Shown here one piece after another: positions 41,801-47,770 of a DNA stretch of 47,770 nt (within the stretch, counting starts at the first letter, position 1; each line of letters begins with the position of its first letter). The notes beneath the pieces are model-generated. The model did not search any database and had not been told where the DNA came from. It worked only from the letters and a program-made list of their open reading frames with translations. The stretch covers positions 1-47,770 of the forward strand of contig JACKAX010000028.1 of assembly GCA_020634875.1 (NCBI GenBank), given 5' to 3'. Position numbers and translations under genes: made by a program. This stretch comes from Anaerolineales bacterium (GTDB lineage Bacteria > Chloroflexota > Anaerolineae > Anaerolineales > JABWBV01).

Positions 41801-42371
41801 GACCGGCGAAGAAGGTTTGTAAGGTGGAGATCAGGTTGGGATAGGCAGTCCCAAGTTCGAGTGGGGCATCGTCGAAAAATTCTTTGTAGGGCTGGAATGC
41901 GGGGTTTTGGTTCGCCAGCCAGAGGAGAAGCATTTCTTCCAGGGTGCTTTCCCGGTTAGAGACGCTATTGGTACTTTGTGCAAGGTATTCTGTGGGTGTG
42001 AGCACGCCGGAGTACACAGCCAAAGGCGGAAATTCATCGGTGAAACGGAGCAGGGTGTGGTCAAGTGTCTCCGGACCGAGGGTAGCCTGGAGAAAGGACA
42101 AGGCTTCGGCCATCAGGCGCGGGTTGGTTTGCGCGCGGTATTGAGCCATTGCAAGGTGGAGCATCTCATCTATTAATCCCAGCGCGTTGATCTCTCCCGC
42201 ACGCACGGCCTGTTCGGGAAAGCTAACAAGGTCGCGGGTTTCGTTGATGCGTTGGGCGAACAGCCGGGCGGCGTGAAAATCGGCGAAGATCACGTTGCCG
42301 TTCGTGGCAAAGAGACTGAGATCGAACTTATAGCGGTCGCGGGCTTTGCGGGAGATGTGAAATTCGTACAT
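38829..42371 (-). CDS. Large GH13 alpha-amylase-family protein
   Basis: A 1180-residue protein with a GH13 catalytic barrel at about 290-740. The four regions are readable: DMVPNHTG near 404, VIRFDAAMTL near 520 with the nucleophile Asp, LLLAEAFW near 583 with the acid/base Glu, and NFMNNPDEETA near 642 with the third acid. An unusual ~280-residue helical N-terminal part (YEFHISRKARDRYKFDLSLF...) and a ~430-residue mostly helical C-terminal part surround it; I do not recognise either. No signal peptide is seen. It probably acts on alpha-glucans in the cytosol, in line with the GH57 gene nearby. The length is well above typical GH13 enzymes. Confidence 0.88.
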   Translation of the reverse strand: MYEFHISRKARDRYKFDLSLFATNGNVIFADFHAARLFAQRINETRDLVSFPEQAVRAGEINALGLIDEMLHLAMAQYRAQTNPRLMAEALSFLQATLGPETLDHTLLRFTDEFPPLAVYSGVLTPTEYLAQSTNSVSNRESTLEEMLLLWLANQNPAFQPYKEFFDDAPLELGTAYPNLISTLQTFFAGQPGLTPAGESPTTSTSHKQSLLDYLRTPFLAHPYSLTEQLNFLRGRWTVVQEGRLNFRVLSSLDLIREETKAVFHGPGPALIPSFNAPAMQAEPEQFSPDLAWMPHLVMIAKNAYVWLDQLSRRYGRTITRLDDIPDEELDALGRWGFTGLWLIGIWERSPASQRIKQLTGNPEALASAYSLYDYVIAEELGGDDAYTKLNERARARSIRLAADMVPNHTGIVSKWVHDHPDWFVSLPVSPYPNYTFNGPNLSDDPSLGIFLEDHYFTRSDAAVVFKREEYNTGRVDYIYHGNDGTSMPWNDTAQLNYLNPVVREAVIQKILDVARKFSVIRFDAAMTLAKKHIARLWYPEPGTGGAVPSRAGLGRTREEFDAAIPIEFWREVVDRVAVEVPETLLLAEAFWLMEGYFVRTLGMHRVYNSAFMNMLRDEKNAEYRSVIKNTIEFDPEILRRYVNFMNNPDEETAVRQFGKGGKYFGICVLMSTMPGLPMYGHGQVEGLEEKYGMEYKQAYYNETVDGNLIARHEHEIFPLLHRRHLFAGVENFLLYDFYAEGGAVNEDVFVYSNREADEGSLVLFHNKWGEAKGWIKTSASYAVKPGGEEKRLEQRQLAEGLGITNAADHFVIYREHITGQEYLRNSKEIHEKGLYFELSAFEYRVYLDFREIHDLTGEYAALTDYLHGRGVPSVEEARKEIFLRDILEPYRALVSVEMVREVMGRGGEGEEEKFVEFREQVTALFAAAKEISEGAGDVEALTAEVMGKLDAVRQLSDLTTRFPQEKSKKYRAAQAVLNKTLGNDELAWAIALSWTVTHALGKVAEREPENHGNGKERKSEKETRSGIKFAAISRSWIDEWLLGKIVANTIQNLGANQQTSWRAVPLFKLLVAQQAQWFAPGTAKSERAYATLQTWLKDAEIQQYLGINRFNGVLWYNKETFAKLLHWMFTLSVVEITCTLKPAKVPAAVLDVYKLVEELLEADEVSGYQVEALLEAVKP

Positions 42372-42500
42372 GGGGGAGGTAATGAAGGAAATGTAATAGG
42401 TGGTGAGCAGTGGAAAAAGATGAAGCGGAGTTGGTGTTTGATAACTCGCCGCTCGCCACTTGTAAATTTGCTGATTTGAATAGTATCACAGATTATTGCG

Positions 42501-42506
42501 TATAAT
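42501..42506 (+). promoter_or_regulatory. -10 box TATAAT, probable leaderless promoter
   Basis: A perfect TATAAT ends 8 nt before the ATG at 42515, with TTGAAT 19 bp upstream as a weak -35 (42476-42481). No ribosome site lies between, so transcription should start at about the ATG. Confidence 0.55.
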
Positions 42507-42514
42507 TGGGCTTC

Positions 42515-43357
42515 ATGTCTGCGATTCCTTACCTTGAACTGAATTCTAACCCAGGAATGTCCCTGCATTTTGCTCACGCAAACGGATACCCTCCGCGAGC
42601 GTACCTGCCTTTTTTGGAAAGCCTCGCAAAAGACTTTCATGTCACCGCGATGGAGATGCGCCCGCTTTGGCCGGAGAGGGAACCGCGCGAAGTGCAAGAT
42701 TGGGGGGATTTTGTTGGGGATTTGCTCACGTTTGTGGAAACGGTGGCCGTGCGGGCCGGGAATCCCGTTGTGGGAGTGGGACATTCATTGGGCGGTACAG
42801 TTACGCTAATGGCGGCGCTCCAACGTCCGGCATTGTTTCGCGCGTTGGTGTTGATTGATCCGCCGTTTTTCCCGCCGCGGGCGAGTCTGGTCTGGCAGGT
42901 AATGTTCCGTGTAGGGTTGGCAGGACGAATGCATCCCCTGGTCAAAGGGGCGTTGAAGCGGCGCAACCAGTTTGAGAGCCGGGAGGCGATGTTTGCCCAT
43001 TATCGGAAAAAGAAGGTGTTTGCGAAAATGGATGACCGGGCGTTGGGGGCTTATGTAGATGCGCTGGCTGTTCCGGCGGGGAAGGGGGTGACGTTGCGTT
43101 TTTCGCCCGCGTGGGAGGCGAGAGTATATGAAACCGGACTTTTGCGAGATTGGAAAACCTGGCGCGAGTTGCGCGGGTTGCCGTTGCCGATCCTGTTGCT
43201 CCGCCCCGACCACACCCCTACGACTCCGGACAAAACGGTGGAACTTCTCCGCCAACGTGCCCCGCAAACTATTCATCGTTATATCTCCGATACCACGCAC
43301 CTCGCCCCCATGGAAAGGCCGGAGACTGTAGCTGAAATGGTGCGGGCGTTTGTTTAA
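42515..43357 (+). CDS. Alpha/beta hydrolase
   Basis: A 280-residue cytosolic alpha/beta-hydrolase. LHFAHANGYPPRAYLPFLES (about 13-32) is the oxyanion-side entry, VVGVGHSLGGTVTL (about 88-101) holds the nucleophile Ser, LLLRPDHTPTTPD supplies the acid and ISDTTHLAPMERPE the His. It resembles esterases and C-C hydrolases; the substrate is unknown. A TTG three codons upstream is possible but lies too close to the -10 box, so the ATG at 42515 is chosen. Its stop shares the bases TTAA with the stop of the convergent membrane-protein gene. Confidence 0.9.
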   Translation: MSAIPYLELNSNPGMSLHFAHANGYPPRAYLPFLESLAKDFHVTAMEMRPLWPEREPREVQDWGDFVGDLLTFVETVAVRAGNPVVGVGHSLGGTVTLMAALQRPALFRALVLIDPPFFPPRASLVWQVMFRVGLAGRMHPLVKGALKRRNQFESREAMFAHYRKKKVFAKMDDRALGAYVDALAVPAGKGVTLRFSPAWEARVYETGLLRDWKTWRELRGLPLPILLLRPDHTPTTPDKTVELLRQRAPQTIHRYISDTTHLAPMERPETVAEMVRAFV

Positions 43358-44190
43358 CTCGCCAAAACGGCTACCAACCAAATTCCCCCCCATATCAAAG
43401 CAGGTTCAATAATAGCCCGCCGGGTTTCCCGCCCATCGGTCAAATTGCCGACGAAATTGGTCAGTCCATACGCGGGGCCGAGTAAAGCCAACCCGAAAGG
43501 GATCGGACTTAGCGTCCAATAATGGAACGCCACGCTCAACTGCCCTACAATTAGGCTGATGACAAACGCGGCAAACAAGGCCATTCGCCCGTTTTCAGGC
43601 GTGAAGTTATCCTGCAAATTGAGCCGCAAGTATATGTAGCGCAAGCTGATCAGCCCAGCAGAAAAAGCCATAGGGGGCATGAGAAAAGATAGCCTGGTTG
43701 CATTGCTTTTGAGCGTGATGGCCAAAACTAAAAATAGAGCAAAGGACAATGCGGTCAATCCGGCGACCGCGGCGGGGTAGCTGGGGTCTTCCGCATTTAC
43801 CACGAGGTATTCGGCAACGAGCACGAGCAGTAACAGCCCCGCGCCGATAACAAACACGATATTCCATAGCAAACCTGTGGGGAGCGAGTGCAGAATTTCG
43901 CCTAAAACAAGCGCAGTCAGGGCGGGGACAAACCAGTGTTGGAGCGTCTGCCGGTCGTGCAGGGCGGGATGTTGGCGAATAAGCCAGTCTGCCCCGGATG
44001 CGGTCAACCCGGCGACGAGAATCGAAACCACTGTGTTTGCATCCAACACAAACCCAAAATACACCCCCCACACTTCTATCCCCACCGTACGCGTGGGCAA
44101 ATCCACAAACCGTCCCATCGCGTAGGCCAGCAGAGTCACCACCGCCAACGTGCTGATCCGGTCAAAATTGGGGAAATGCTGGACTTTCAT
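43354..44190 (-). CDS. Polytopic membrane protein, unknown (DUF5656-like?)
   Basis: A 278-residue integral membrane protein with about eight hydrophobic segments from residue 13 to the end and few charged loops. VLDANTVVSILVAGLTASGA with DWLIRQHP (about 51-80) is followed by a His-bearing loop and HWFVPALTALVLGEILHSLP. I recall a similar Chloroflexi family labelled DUF5656 but cannot confirm it. No transporter or enzyme motif is visible. TAAAAT ends 7 nt before the ATG, suggesting a leaderless mRNA. It is divergent from moxR and meets the hydrolase tail to tail. Confidence 0.65.
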   Translation of the reverse strand: MKVQHFPNFDRISTLAVVTLLAYAMGRFVDLPTRTVGIEVWGVYFGFVLDANTVVSILVAGLTASGADWLIRQHPALHDRQTLQHWFVPALTALVLGEILHSLPTGLLWNIVFVIGAGLLLLVLVAEYLVVNAEDPSYPAAVAGLTALSFALFLVLAITLKSNATRLSFLMPPMAFSAGLISLRYIYLRLNLQDNFTPENGRMALFAAFVISLIVGQLSVAFHYWTLSPIPFGLALLGPAYGLTNFVGNLTDGRETRRAIIEPALIWGGIWLVAVLAS

Positions 44191-44197
44191 ATCGGGG

Positions 44198-44203
44198 ATT
44201 TTA
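44198..44203 (-). promoter_or_regulatory. -10 box TAAAAT, probable leaderless promoter
   Basis: On the minus strand GGTAAAAT ends 7 nt before the ATG at 44190 and no ribosome site is present. The 99-bp gap to moxR also holds TATCAT at about 44234 as a possible plus-strand -10, then a C/T-rich leader. Confidence 0.45.
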
Positions 44204-44289
44204 CCCCAAGAATTCCCCCCAACCCATCTGTGTTATCATTCCAAAACCCACCCCTCCCCTCTTCTCTCCCTCTCCTTTTCCTCCTCCCT

Positions 44290-45228
44290 ATGCCCACTCT
44301 CCCCTCCCTCGCTGAAACCCTCATTCAAAACGTCGAAAAAGTCATCGTTGGCAAACGCGCCAGCATCGAACTCCTGCTCGCCGCCGTCCTTGTTGAAGGG
44401 CACGTTCTCCTCGAAGATGTCCCCGGTGTCGGCAAAACCATGCTCGCCCGCGCCCTCGCCACCAGTCTGGGCGGCGACTTCAAACGCTTGCAATGCACCC
44501 CCGACCTTTTGCCGAACGACGTTTTAGGCGTATCCATCTTCAACCAGCAAACCAACGATTTTGAATTCCGCCCCGGCCCGGTCTTCGTCAACATTCTCCT
44601 CGCCGACGAAATCAACCGCGCCACCCCGCGCACCCAATCCGCCCTCCTCGAAGCGATGCAGGAAGCGCAAGTCACTGTCGAAGGGGTCACGCGCCCGCTC
44701 CCACGTCCGTTCCTGGTGATGGCGACCCAAAACCCCATCGAATACGAAGGCACCTTCCCCCTCCCCGAAGCGCAGCTCGACCGTTTCCTCCTCCGCGTCT
44801 CCCTCGGTTACCCCACCCCTGCCGATGAAAAGACGATCATGCTCAACCTGCGTCGTACCCACCCGATCAACACCCTCCAGCCCGTCGCCACCACCGATGA
44901 TCTCCTCTCCCTGCAAGCTACCGTCTGGGATGTCCACGTAGACGAAACCCTGCAAGATTACATCGTCAACCTCGTCGTCGCCACCCGCCAACATCCTGAC
45001 CTTGCCCTTGGCATCAGCCCCCGCGGCAGTCTCGGCCTCTACAAAACCGCCCAAGCCCTCGCCGCCCTCCGCGGCCGCGACCACGTCCTCCCCGACGACC
45101 TCAAAACCCTCGTCCCCTACATCTTCACCCACCGTCTCATCGTCCGCCCCGAAGCCGAACTCCGCGGTCGCACCGCCGTCGGGATTTTGCAGGAGATTGT
45201 GAAGGGAACGCCGCTTAATATTGCGTGA
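44290..45228 (+). CDS. MoxR-family AAA+ ATPase
   Basis: A 312-residue MoxR ATPase, a hexameric chaperone-like factor that works with the DUF58/von-Willebrand-type protein encoded next. Walker A is EDVPGVGKTMLARALA (about 38-53), Walker B ILLADEINRATPRTQSALLE (about 100-119), sensor 1 VMATQNPIEYEGTFPLPEAQ, and the lid carries GISPRGSLGLYKTAQALAAL. The ATG at 44290 starts family-like sequence; the ORF runs back into the divergent gene without support. The leader is a C/T-rich tract without a ribosome site. Its stop lies inside a perfect inverted repeat shared with the gap to the DUF58 gene. Confidence 0.95.
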   Translation: MPTLPSLAETLIQNVEKVIVGKRASIELLLAAVLVEGHVLLEDVPGVGKTMLARALATSLGGDFKRLQCTPDLLPNDVLGVSIFNQQTNDFEFRPGPVFVNILLADEINRATPRTQSALLEAMQEAQVTVEGVTRPLPRPFLVMATQNPIEYEGTFPLPEAQLDRFLLRVSLGYPTPADEKTIMLNLRRTHPINTLQPVATTDDLLSLQATVWDVHVDETLQDYIVNLVVATRQHPDLALGISPRGSLGLYKTAQALAALRGRDHVLPDDLKTLVPYIFTHRLIVRPEAELRGRTAVGILQEIVKGTPLNIA

Positions 45229-45293
45229 TTGGGTGAATGTGTGATTGGGCGAATAAAAAATCACCCAATCACGCAATCGCAAAATCGCCCAAT
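45221..45293 (+). repeat. Interleaved inverted repeats at the moxR-DUF58 junction
   Basis: TTGCGTGATTGGGTGA (45221-45236) has a perfect 16-bp inverted copy at 45261-45276. ATTGGGCGA (45244-45252) has a perfect inverted copy at 45285-45293. The pairs are interleaved, and because the words are alike (ATTGGGTGA/ATTGGGCGA) they could also pair crosswise. The first arm includes the moxR stop codon, and the last ends 5 bp before the DUF58 start. It fills the 70-bp gap. Confidence 0.75.
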
Positions 45294-45298
45294 TTCCC

Positions 45299-46480
45299 AT
45301 GTCCGATTTCCTCCTCCCCCTCATCCTACTCCTCCTCGCCCTCGCCATCTTCACGCAGGACGACTTCACCATCACGCTCGTGTACCTGTTCGCGGGCGTG
45401 TATGCGTTGGGGAGTTGGTGGAGCCGGAAAGCGTTGGAAGCGGTTAAATACACGCGCGAGTACCCCTCCCGCGTTTTTCCCGGCGAAGATTTCACCGTCA
45501 AACTCGAATTCACCAATCCCGGCTGGCTCCCGGTCGTCTGGATGCAAATCAACGAATCCATCCCCGTAGATTTGGCGCAGGGGAATTTGTTCCGGCAGGT
45601 AGCGCATATCGCCCCGCGCGGCAAAGCCACTTTTGAGTATCAACTTTTTCCGCGGAAACGGGGGTATTACACCGTCGGCCCGTTACGCGTTCAATCGGGA
45701 GATGTTCTTGGCCTCGTGGATGATCTGTCTCGCGAGGGCACCAGTGGCGATCTGATCGTCTACCCGCGCGTGATCTCGTTGACAGATGTCCGCCTTCCAT
45801 CACGTTCCCCCCTCGGGACGCTGCGCCACACCCAACCGATCTTTGAAGACCCCACCCGCGTCATCGGCAAGCGCGAATACATCGCCGGGGACTCCCTCCG
45901 CCGCGTGGATTGGAAAGCGACCGCCGCCACCCGCCGCCTGCAAGTGAAAATCTTCGAGCCGTCCATCGCCCTGGAAACCGCCATTTTCCTCAACCTGAAC
46001 TTTGCCGATTACCTGACCCGCTACCAATACGATGCTACCGAATTGGGTATCACCGTTGCCGCCTCTCTCGCCACTTGGCTGGCCGGGAAAAAGCAATCGG
46101 TTGGCCTGCTGACGAACGGCCTCGACCCCATATCGGGCGGTGTTGCCAAACCCATCCCCCCCCGCGCGGGCAGGGGACAAATCACCCGCATTTTGGAGAC
46201 GCTCGCGCGGGTCAAAGCCGGGGAGGGGTTAGCCTTCATTGACCTGATCCAGGAATCCCGCGTTAGTCTGCCGTGGGGCACAACGTTGATCTTCATCACC
46301 GCCTCGGCAGACGAGAAATTTTTTGACGAAGTATTCCGCGCCAGCCGCGCGGGGCTGAGTGCGGTTCTGATCCTCTGCGGCCCCGTCGCCGACCTCCAGC
46401 AAACCCGCGCCCGTGCGGAGTATTTTGGCATCCCGCTTGTTCATTTTCAAAACGAGCAGGATTTGGATGTGTGGAGATAA
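45299..46480 (+). CDS. DUF58 domain protein
   Basis: A 393-residue partner of MoxR. Two N-terminal membrane segments (about 3-18 and 22-38) are followed by a beta-rich domain (VFPGEDFTVKLEFTNPGWLP, RKRGYYTVGPLRVQSGDVLG). The DUF58 signature is IGKREYIAGDSLRRVDWKAT (about 190-210). A vWA-like C-terminal half follows (AIFLNLNFADYL..., TTLIFITASADEKFF). Such proteins are thought to help assemble or activate envelope or metal-dependent complexes under MoxR control. The ribosome site is not obvious, and translation may depend on the structured gap before it. Confidence 0.92.
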   Translation: MSDFLLPLILLLLALAIFTQDDFTITLVYLFAGVYALGSWWSRKALEAVKYTREYPSRVFPGEDFTVKLEFTNPGWLPVVWMQINESIPVDLAQGNLFRQVAHIAPRGKATFEYQLFPRKRGYYTVGPLRVQSGDVLGLVDDLSREGTSGDLIVYPRVISLTDVRLPSRSPLGTLRHTQPIFEDPTRVIGKREYIAGDSLRRVDWKATAATRRLQVKIFEPSIALETAIFLNLNFADYLTRYQYDATELGITVAASLATWLAGKKQSVGLLTNGLDPISGGVAKPIPPRAGRGQITRILETLARVKAGEGLAFIDLIQESRVSLPWGTTLIFITASADEKFFDEVFRASRAGLSAVLILCGPVADLQQTRARAEYFGIPLVHFQNEQDLDVWR

Positions 46481-46484
46481 AGAC

Positions 46485-46576
46485 GGTACACAGAAAACAC
46501 AGATGAAACAGAAGAACGCAGATGATTTTTAAAGAAAAATCTGTGGAATCTGTGCCTTCTGCGTCCTCTGTGTACC
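46485..46576. repeat. Quasi-palindromic CACAGA-rich intergenic element
   Basis: Ends GGTACACAG (46485-46493) and CTGTGTACC (46568-46576) are perfect complements. The inner arms continue as imperfect complements (ACACAGATGAAACAGAAGAA against TTCTGCG/AATCTGTG words) around an A/T centre. It occupies nearly all of the 106-bp gap between the DUF58 gene and the next, and belongs with the other quasi-palindromic texts in this window. Confidence 0.7.
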
Positions 46577-46586
46577 ATACCTGCTT

Positions 46587-47770
46587 ATGTTCGAACCCAA
46601 ACAACAAGAAGCCTTTCGTTGGAATGAAACCGTCGCCACGGTCGCGGCCAGCCTCCTCCTTGCGGGGATGATGGCTTGCCTCGGCGTGACGTTGGCGGGG
46701 TTTGGCGCGCGGCTGTTTCCGGGGTGGGACGGGGGGTATCTGCCCTGGCTGGGATTCTTCATCGCGTTGGAAGCAGTTTTTTCGGAGAGGCACGTCCACC
46801 ACGAGACGATGTTTAGCAAGAACCGGATGATCTACCGCTTCTCAGAAGTTGTTATGCTGACCATTGCCCTCAAATTTGGCCTGATCTTCCTGCGCGGACA
46901 ATCGCTCCTCGCCACCCTCAACCTTTGGCGGGATGATTTTCTCTTCAACTTCCTCGCGGGGGAATTTGGTGGCATTTGGCTGGTGATGATGGGGATTTGG
47001 ATGATCATCAATACCCTGGCCTCCCTCATGTACAACCTTCTCGACGACACCGAGCTGCTCAAACCGGGTAGCGAACCCCAATATTTCTCCAGCCGCCGGG
47101 AAATCCGCCGCCAACTCGCCGGGCGCATCCTCTTCCTCGGTGCAGTGATGGTCTTCCTCACCGCCCTCACCCGCGCGGACCTAAAACCCGTTTGGGGCGA
47201 ACTCCCGCCCATTGAAGTAGGTGCGGTCAACGTGCTCCTCTACTTTTTTCTAGCCCTGCTCCTCCTCAGCCAGGGACAATTCGCCGTCCTCCGCGCCACC
47301 TGGATTTGGCAGCGCATCCCCGTCACCCGTCCGATGGCGATGGGATGGCTCCGATACAGCCTGATTTTCCTCGCCGTGATCGCCCTGCTCGTGTTGGTCC
47401 TCCCCACCGGATATTCCGTGGGCCTGCTCACACTGGTAAAGATTTTATTCAACGTGATCGCCACCGTTCTCTATTTTCTCTTCCTCGTGCTTTCCCTGCC
47501 CATCTTGTGGCTTCTTCGCCTGTTCAACCGTCAAAACGGAATCGACCAACCGCTCGAAAACCCCTTCGAAAACCTCATCCCCACCCCCGAACCGGACACC
47601 GTCACGCCCATCGCCAGCGTGCCCTTCCCTGAACTGGCGAAATCCATCATCTTTTGGACGCTCTTCCTCCTCGTGTGCGGGTACGCCCTCGCCCAATACT
47701 TCCGCCAGCACAAAGCCCTGCTCGAACGTATCCGCCGCATCCCCGGCCTGCGCTGGCTGACCGAGGGGTG
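46587..47770 (+). CDS. Polytopic membrane protein of the MoxR-DUF58 cluster (partial)
   Basis: The frame from ATG 46587 (FEPKQQEAFRWNETVATVAA) stays open for 394 codons to the right edge, so the 3' end is missing. I translated it by hand. It has about seven hydrophobic segments (near 16-36, 44-60, 84-102, 126-146, 196-214, 252-272 and 288-312), a soluble Pro/Glu-rich stretch (ENPFENLIPTPEPDTVTPIA) and another TM near 350-368. The cut comes just after a basic helix (LLERIRRIPGLRWLTEG). The third gene of MoxR-DUF58 clusters is often a TgpA-like transglutaminase or DUF4129 protein. The part seen shows no transglutaminase triad, and a DUF4129-like C-terminus beyond the edge is plausible. Confidence 0.8.
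   Translation, partial: MFEPKQQEAFRWNETVATVAASLLLAGMMACLGVTLAGFGARLFPGWDGGYLPWLGFFIALEAVFSERHVHHETMFSKNRMIYRFSEVVMLTIALKFGLIFLRGQSLLATLNLWRDDFLFNFLAGEFGGIWLVMMGIWMIINTLASLMYNLLDDTELLKPGSEPQYFSSRREIRRQLAGRILFLGAVMVFLTALTRADLKPVWGELPPIEVGAVNVLLYFFLALLLLSQGQFAVLRATWIWQRIPVTRPMAMGWLRYSLIFLAVIALLVLVLPTGYSVGLLTLVKILFNVIATVLYFLFLVLSLPILWLLRLFNRQNGIDQPLENPFENLIPTPEPDTVTPIASVPFPELAKSIIFWTLFLLVCGYALAQYFRQHKALLERIRRIPGLRWLTEG

Noticed and set aside
44524..45630. Long minus-strand ORF (368 codons) opposite moxR
   Set aside because: It mirrors the MoxR frame in GC-rich DNA, is full of Gly/Val/Asp-rich shadow text and has no start signal or known motif.

Overview
The window looks like a chromosomal segment of a Chloroflexota bacterium, probably class Anaerolineae. 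This is inferred from the gene mix and style and not from a marker phylogeny. The signs are Thr/Pro-rich (TPTATPT-like) linkers in exported proteins, a PknB-type kinase with an extracellular jelly-roll domain, a large class III cyclase/ATPase/TPR regulator, DUF5996 and probable DUF6483 proteins, and many quasi-palindromic intergenic texts. I see no rRNA, tRNA, transposase, integrase, CRISPR array or reverse transcriptase. Both window ends cut through genes.

Layout. 1-2.4 kb: an MFS exporter (cut by the left edge), two copies of a ~105-bp element with terminal inverted repeats, and a soluble right-handed beta-helix protein. 2.4-6.4 kb (+): a lower-GC pair of an SMC/ABC-type ATPase and an HNH nuclease resembling PtuA/PtuB of Septu defence systems, followed closely by a probable DUF6483 gene and a GT1-type glycosyltransferase. 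6.5-9.1 kb (-): the rpsF-ssb-rpsR operon extended by a membrane-anchored parvulin isomerase. 9.2-18 kb: a DUF5996 gene, an OmpR/HisKA two-component pair, a 1392-residue cyclase-ATPase-TPR protein laid out like soluble adenylyl cyclase (ADCY10), and a convergent cytochrome P450. 18.2-21.4 kb: an orphan PaaD-like protein, a class III sirtuin and a Ser/Thr kinase.

21.5-26.8 kb (+): a GcvT-family protein and two paralogous PYROXD2/CrtI-like FAD oxidoreductases separated by an AT-rich membrane-protein gene. 26.86-27.06 kb is an exactly phased array of nine 21-bp repeats that also reads as heptad-repeat peptides. 27-32.7 kb (+): a helical unknown, a CocE/NonD hydrolase, a cytochrome c lipoprotein, a small unknown, and a fusion of a di-heme MauG/cytochrome c peroxidase with a parallel beta-helix. 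32.8-35.1 kb (-): folK, a four-TM protein and an alpha/beta-hydrolase lipoprotein. 35.4-42.4 kb: a GH57 protein, a permuted NlpC/P60-type protein, a flavin amine oxidase and a 1180-residue GH13 protein. 42.5-47.8 kb: an alpha/beta hydrolase, a membrane protein, and a MoxR-DUF58-membrane protein cluster cut by the right edge.

Genome style. Several monocistronic genes have a -10-like hexamer only 6-9 nt before the ATG and no Shine-Dalgarno site, which suggests leaderless transcripts; genes inside operons often do have AGGAGG-like sites. Convergent neighbours overlap tail to tail three times (98, 101 and 4 bp). Three perfect hairpins with A-tracts and T-tracts act as probable terminators.

The strongest candidates for unusual biology are the ADCY10-like protein with a split active site, the Septu-like pair, the 21-bp/heptad array, the MauG/beta-helix fusion, and interleaved inverted repeats at the moxR-DUF58 junction. 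All functions are inferred from reading motifs; nothing was searched against a database.
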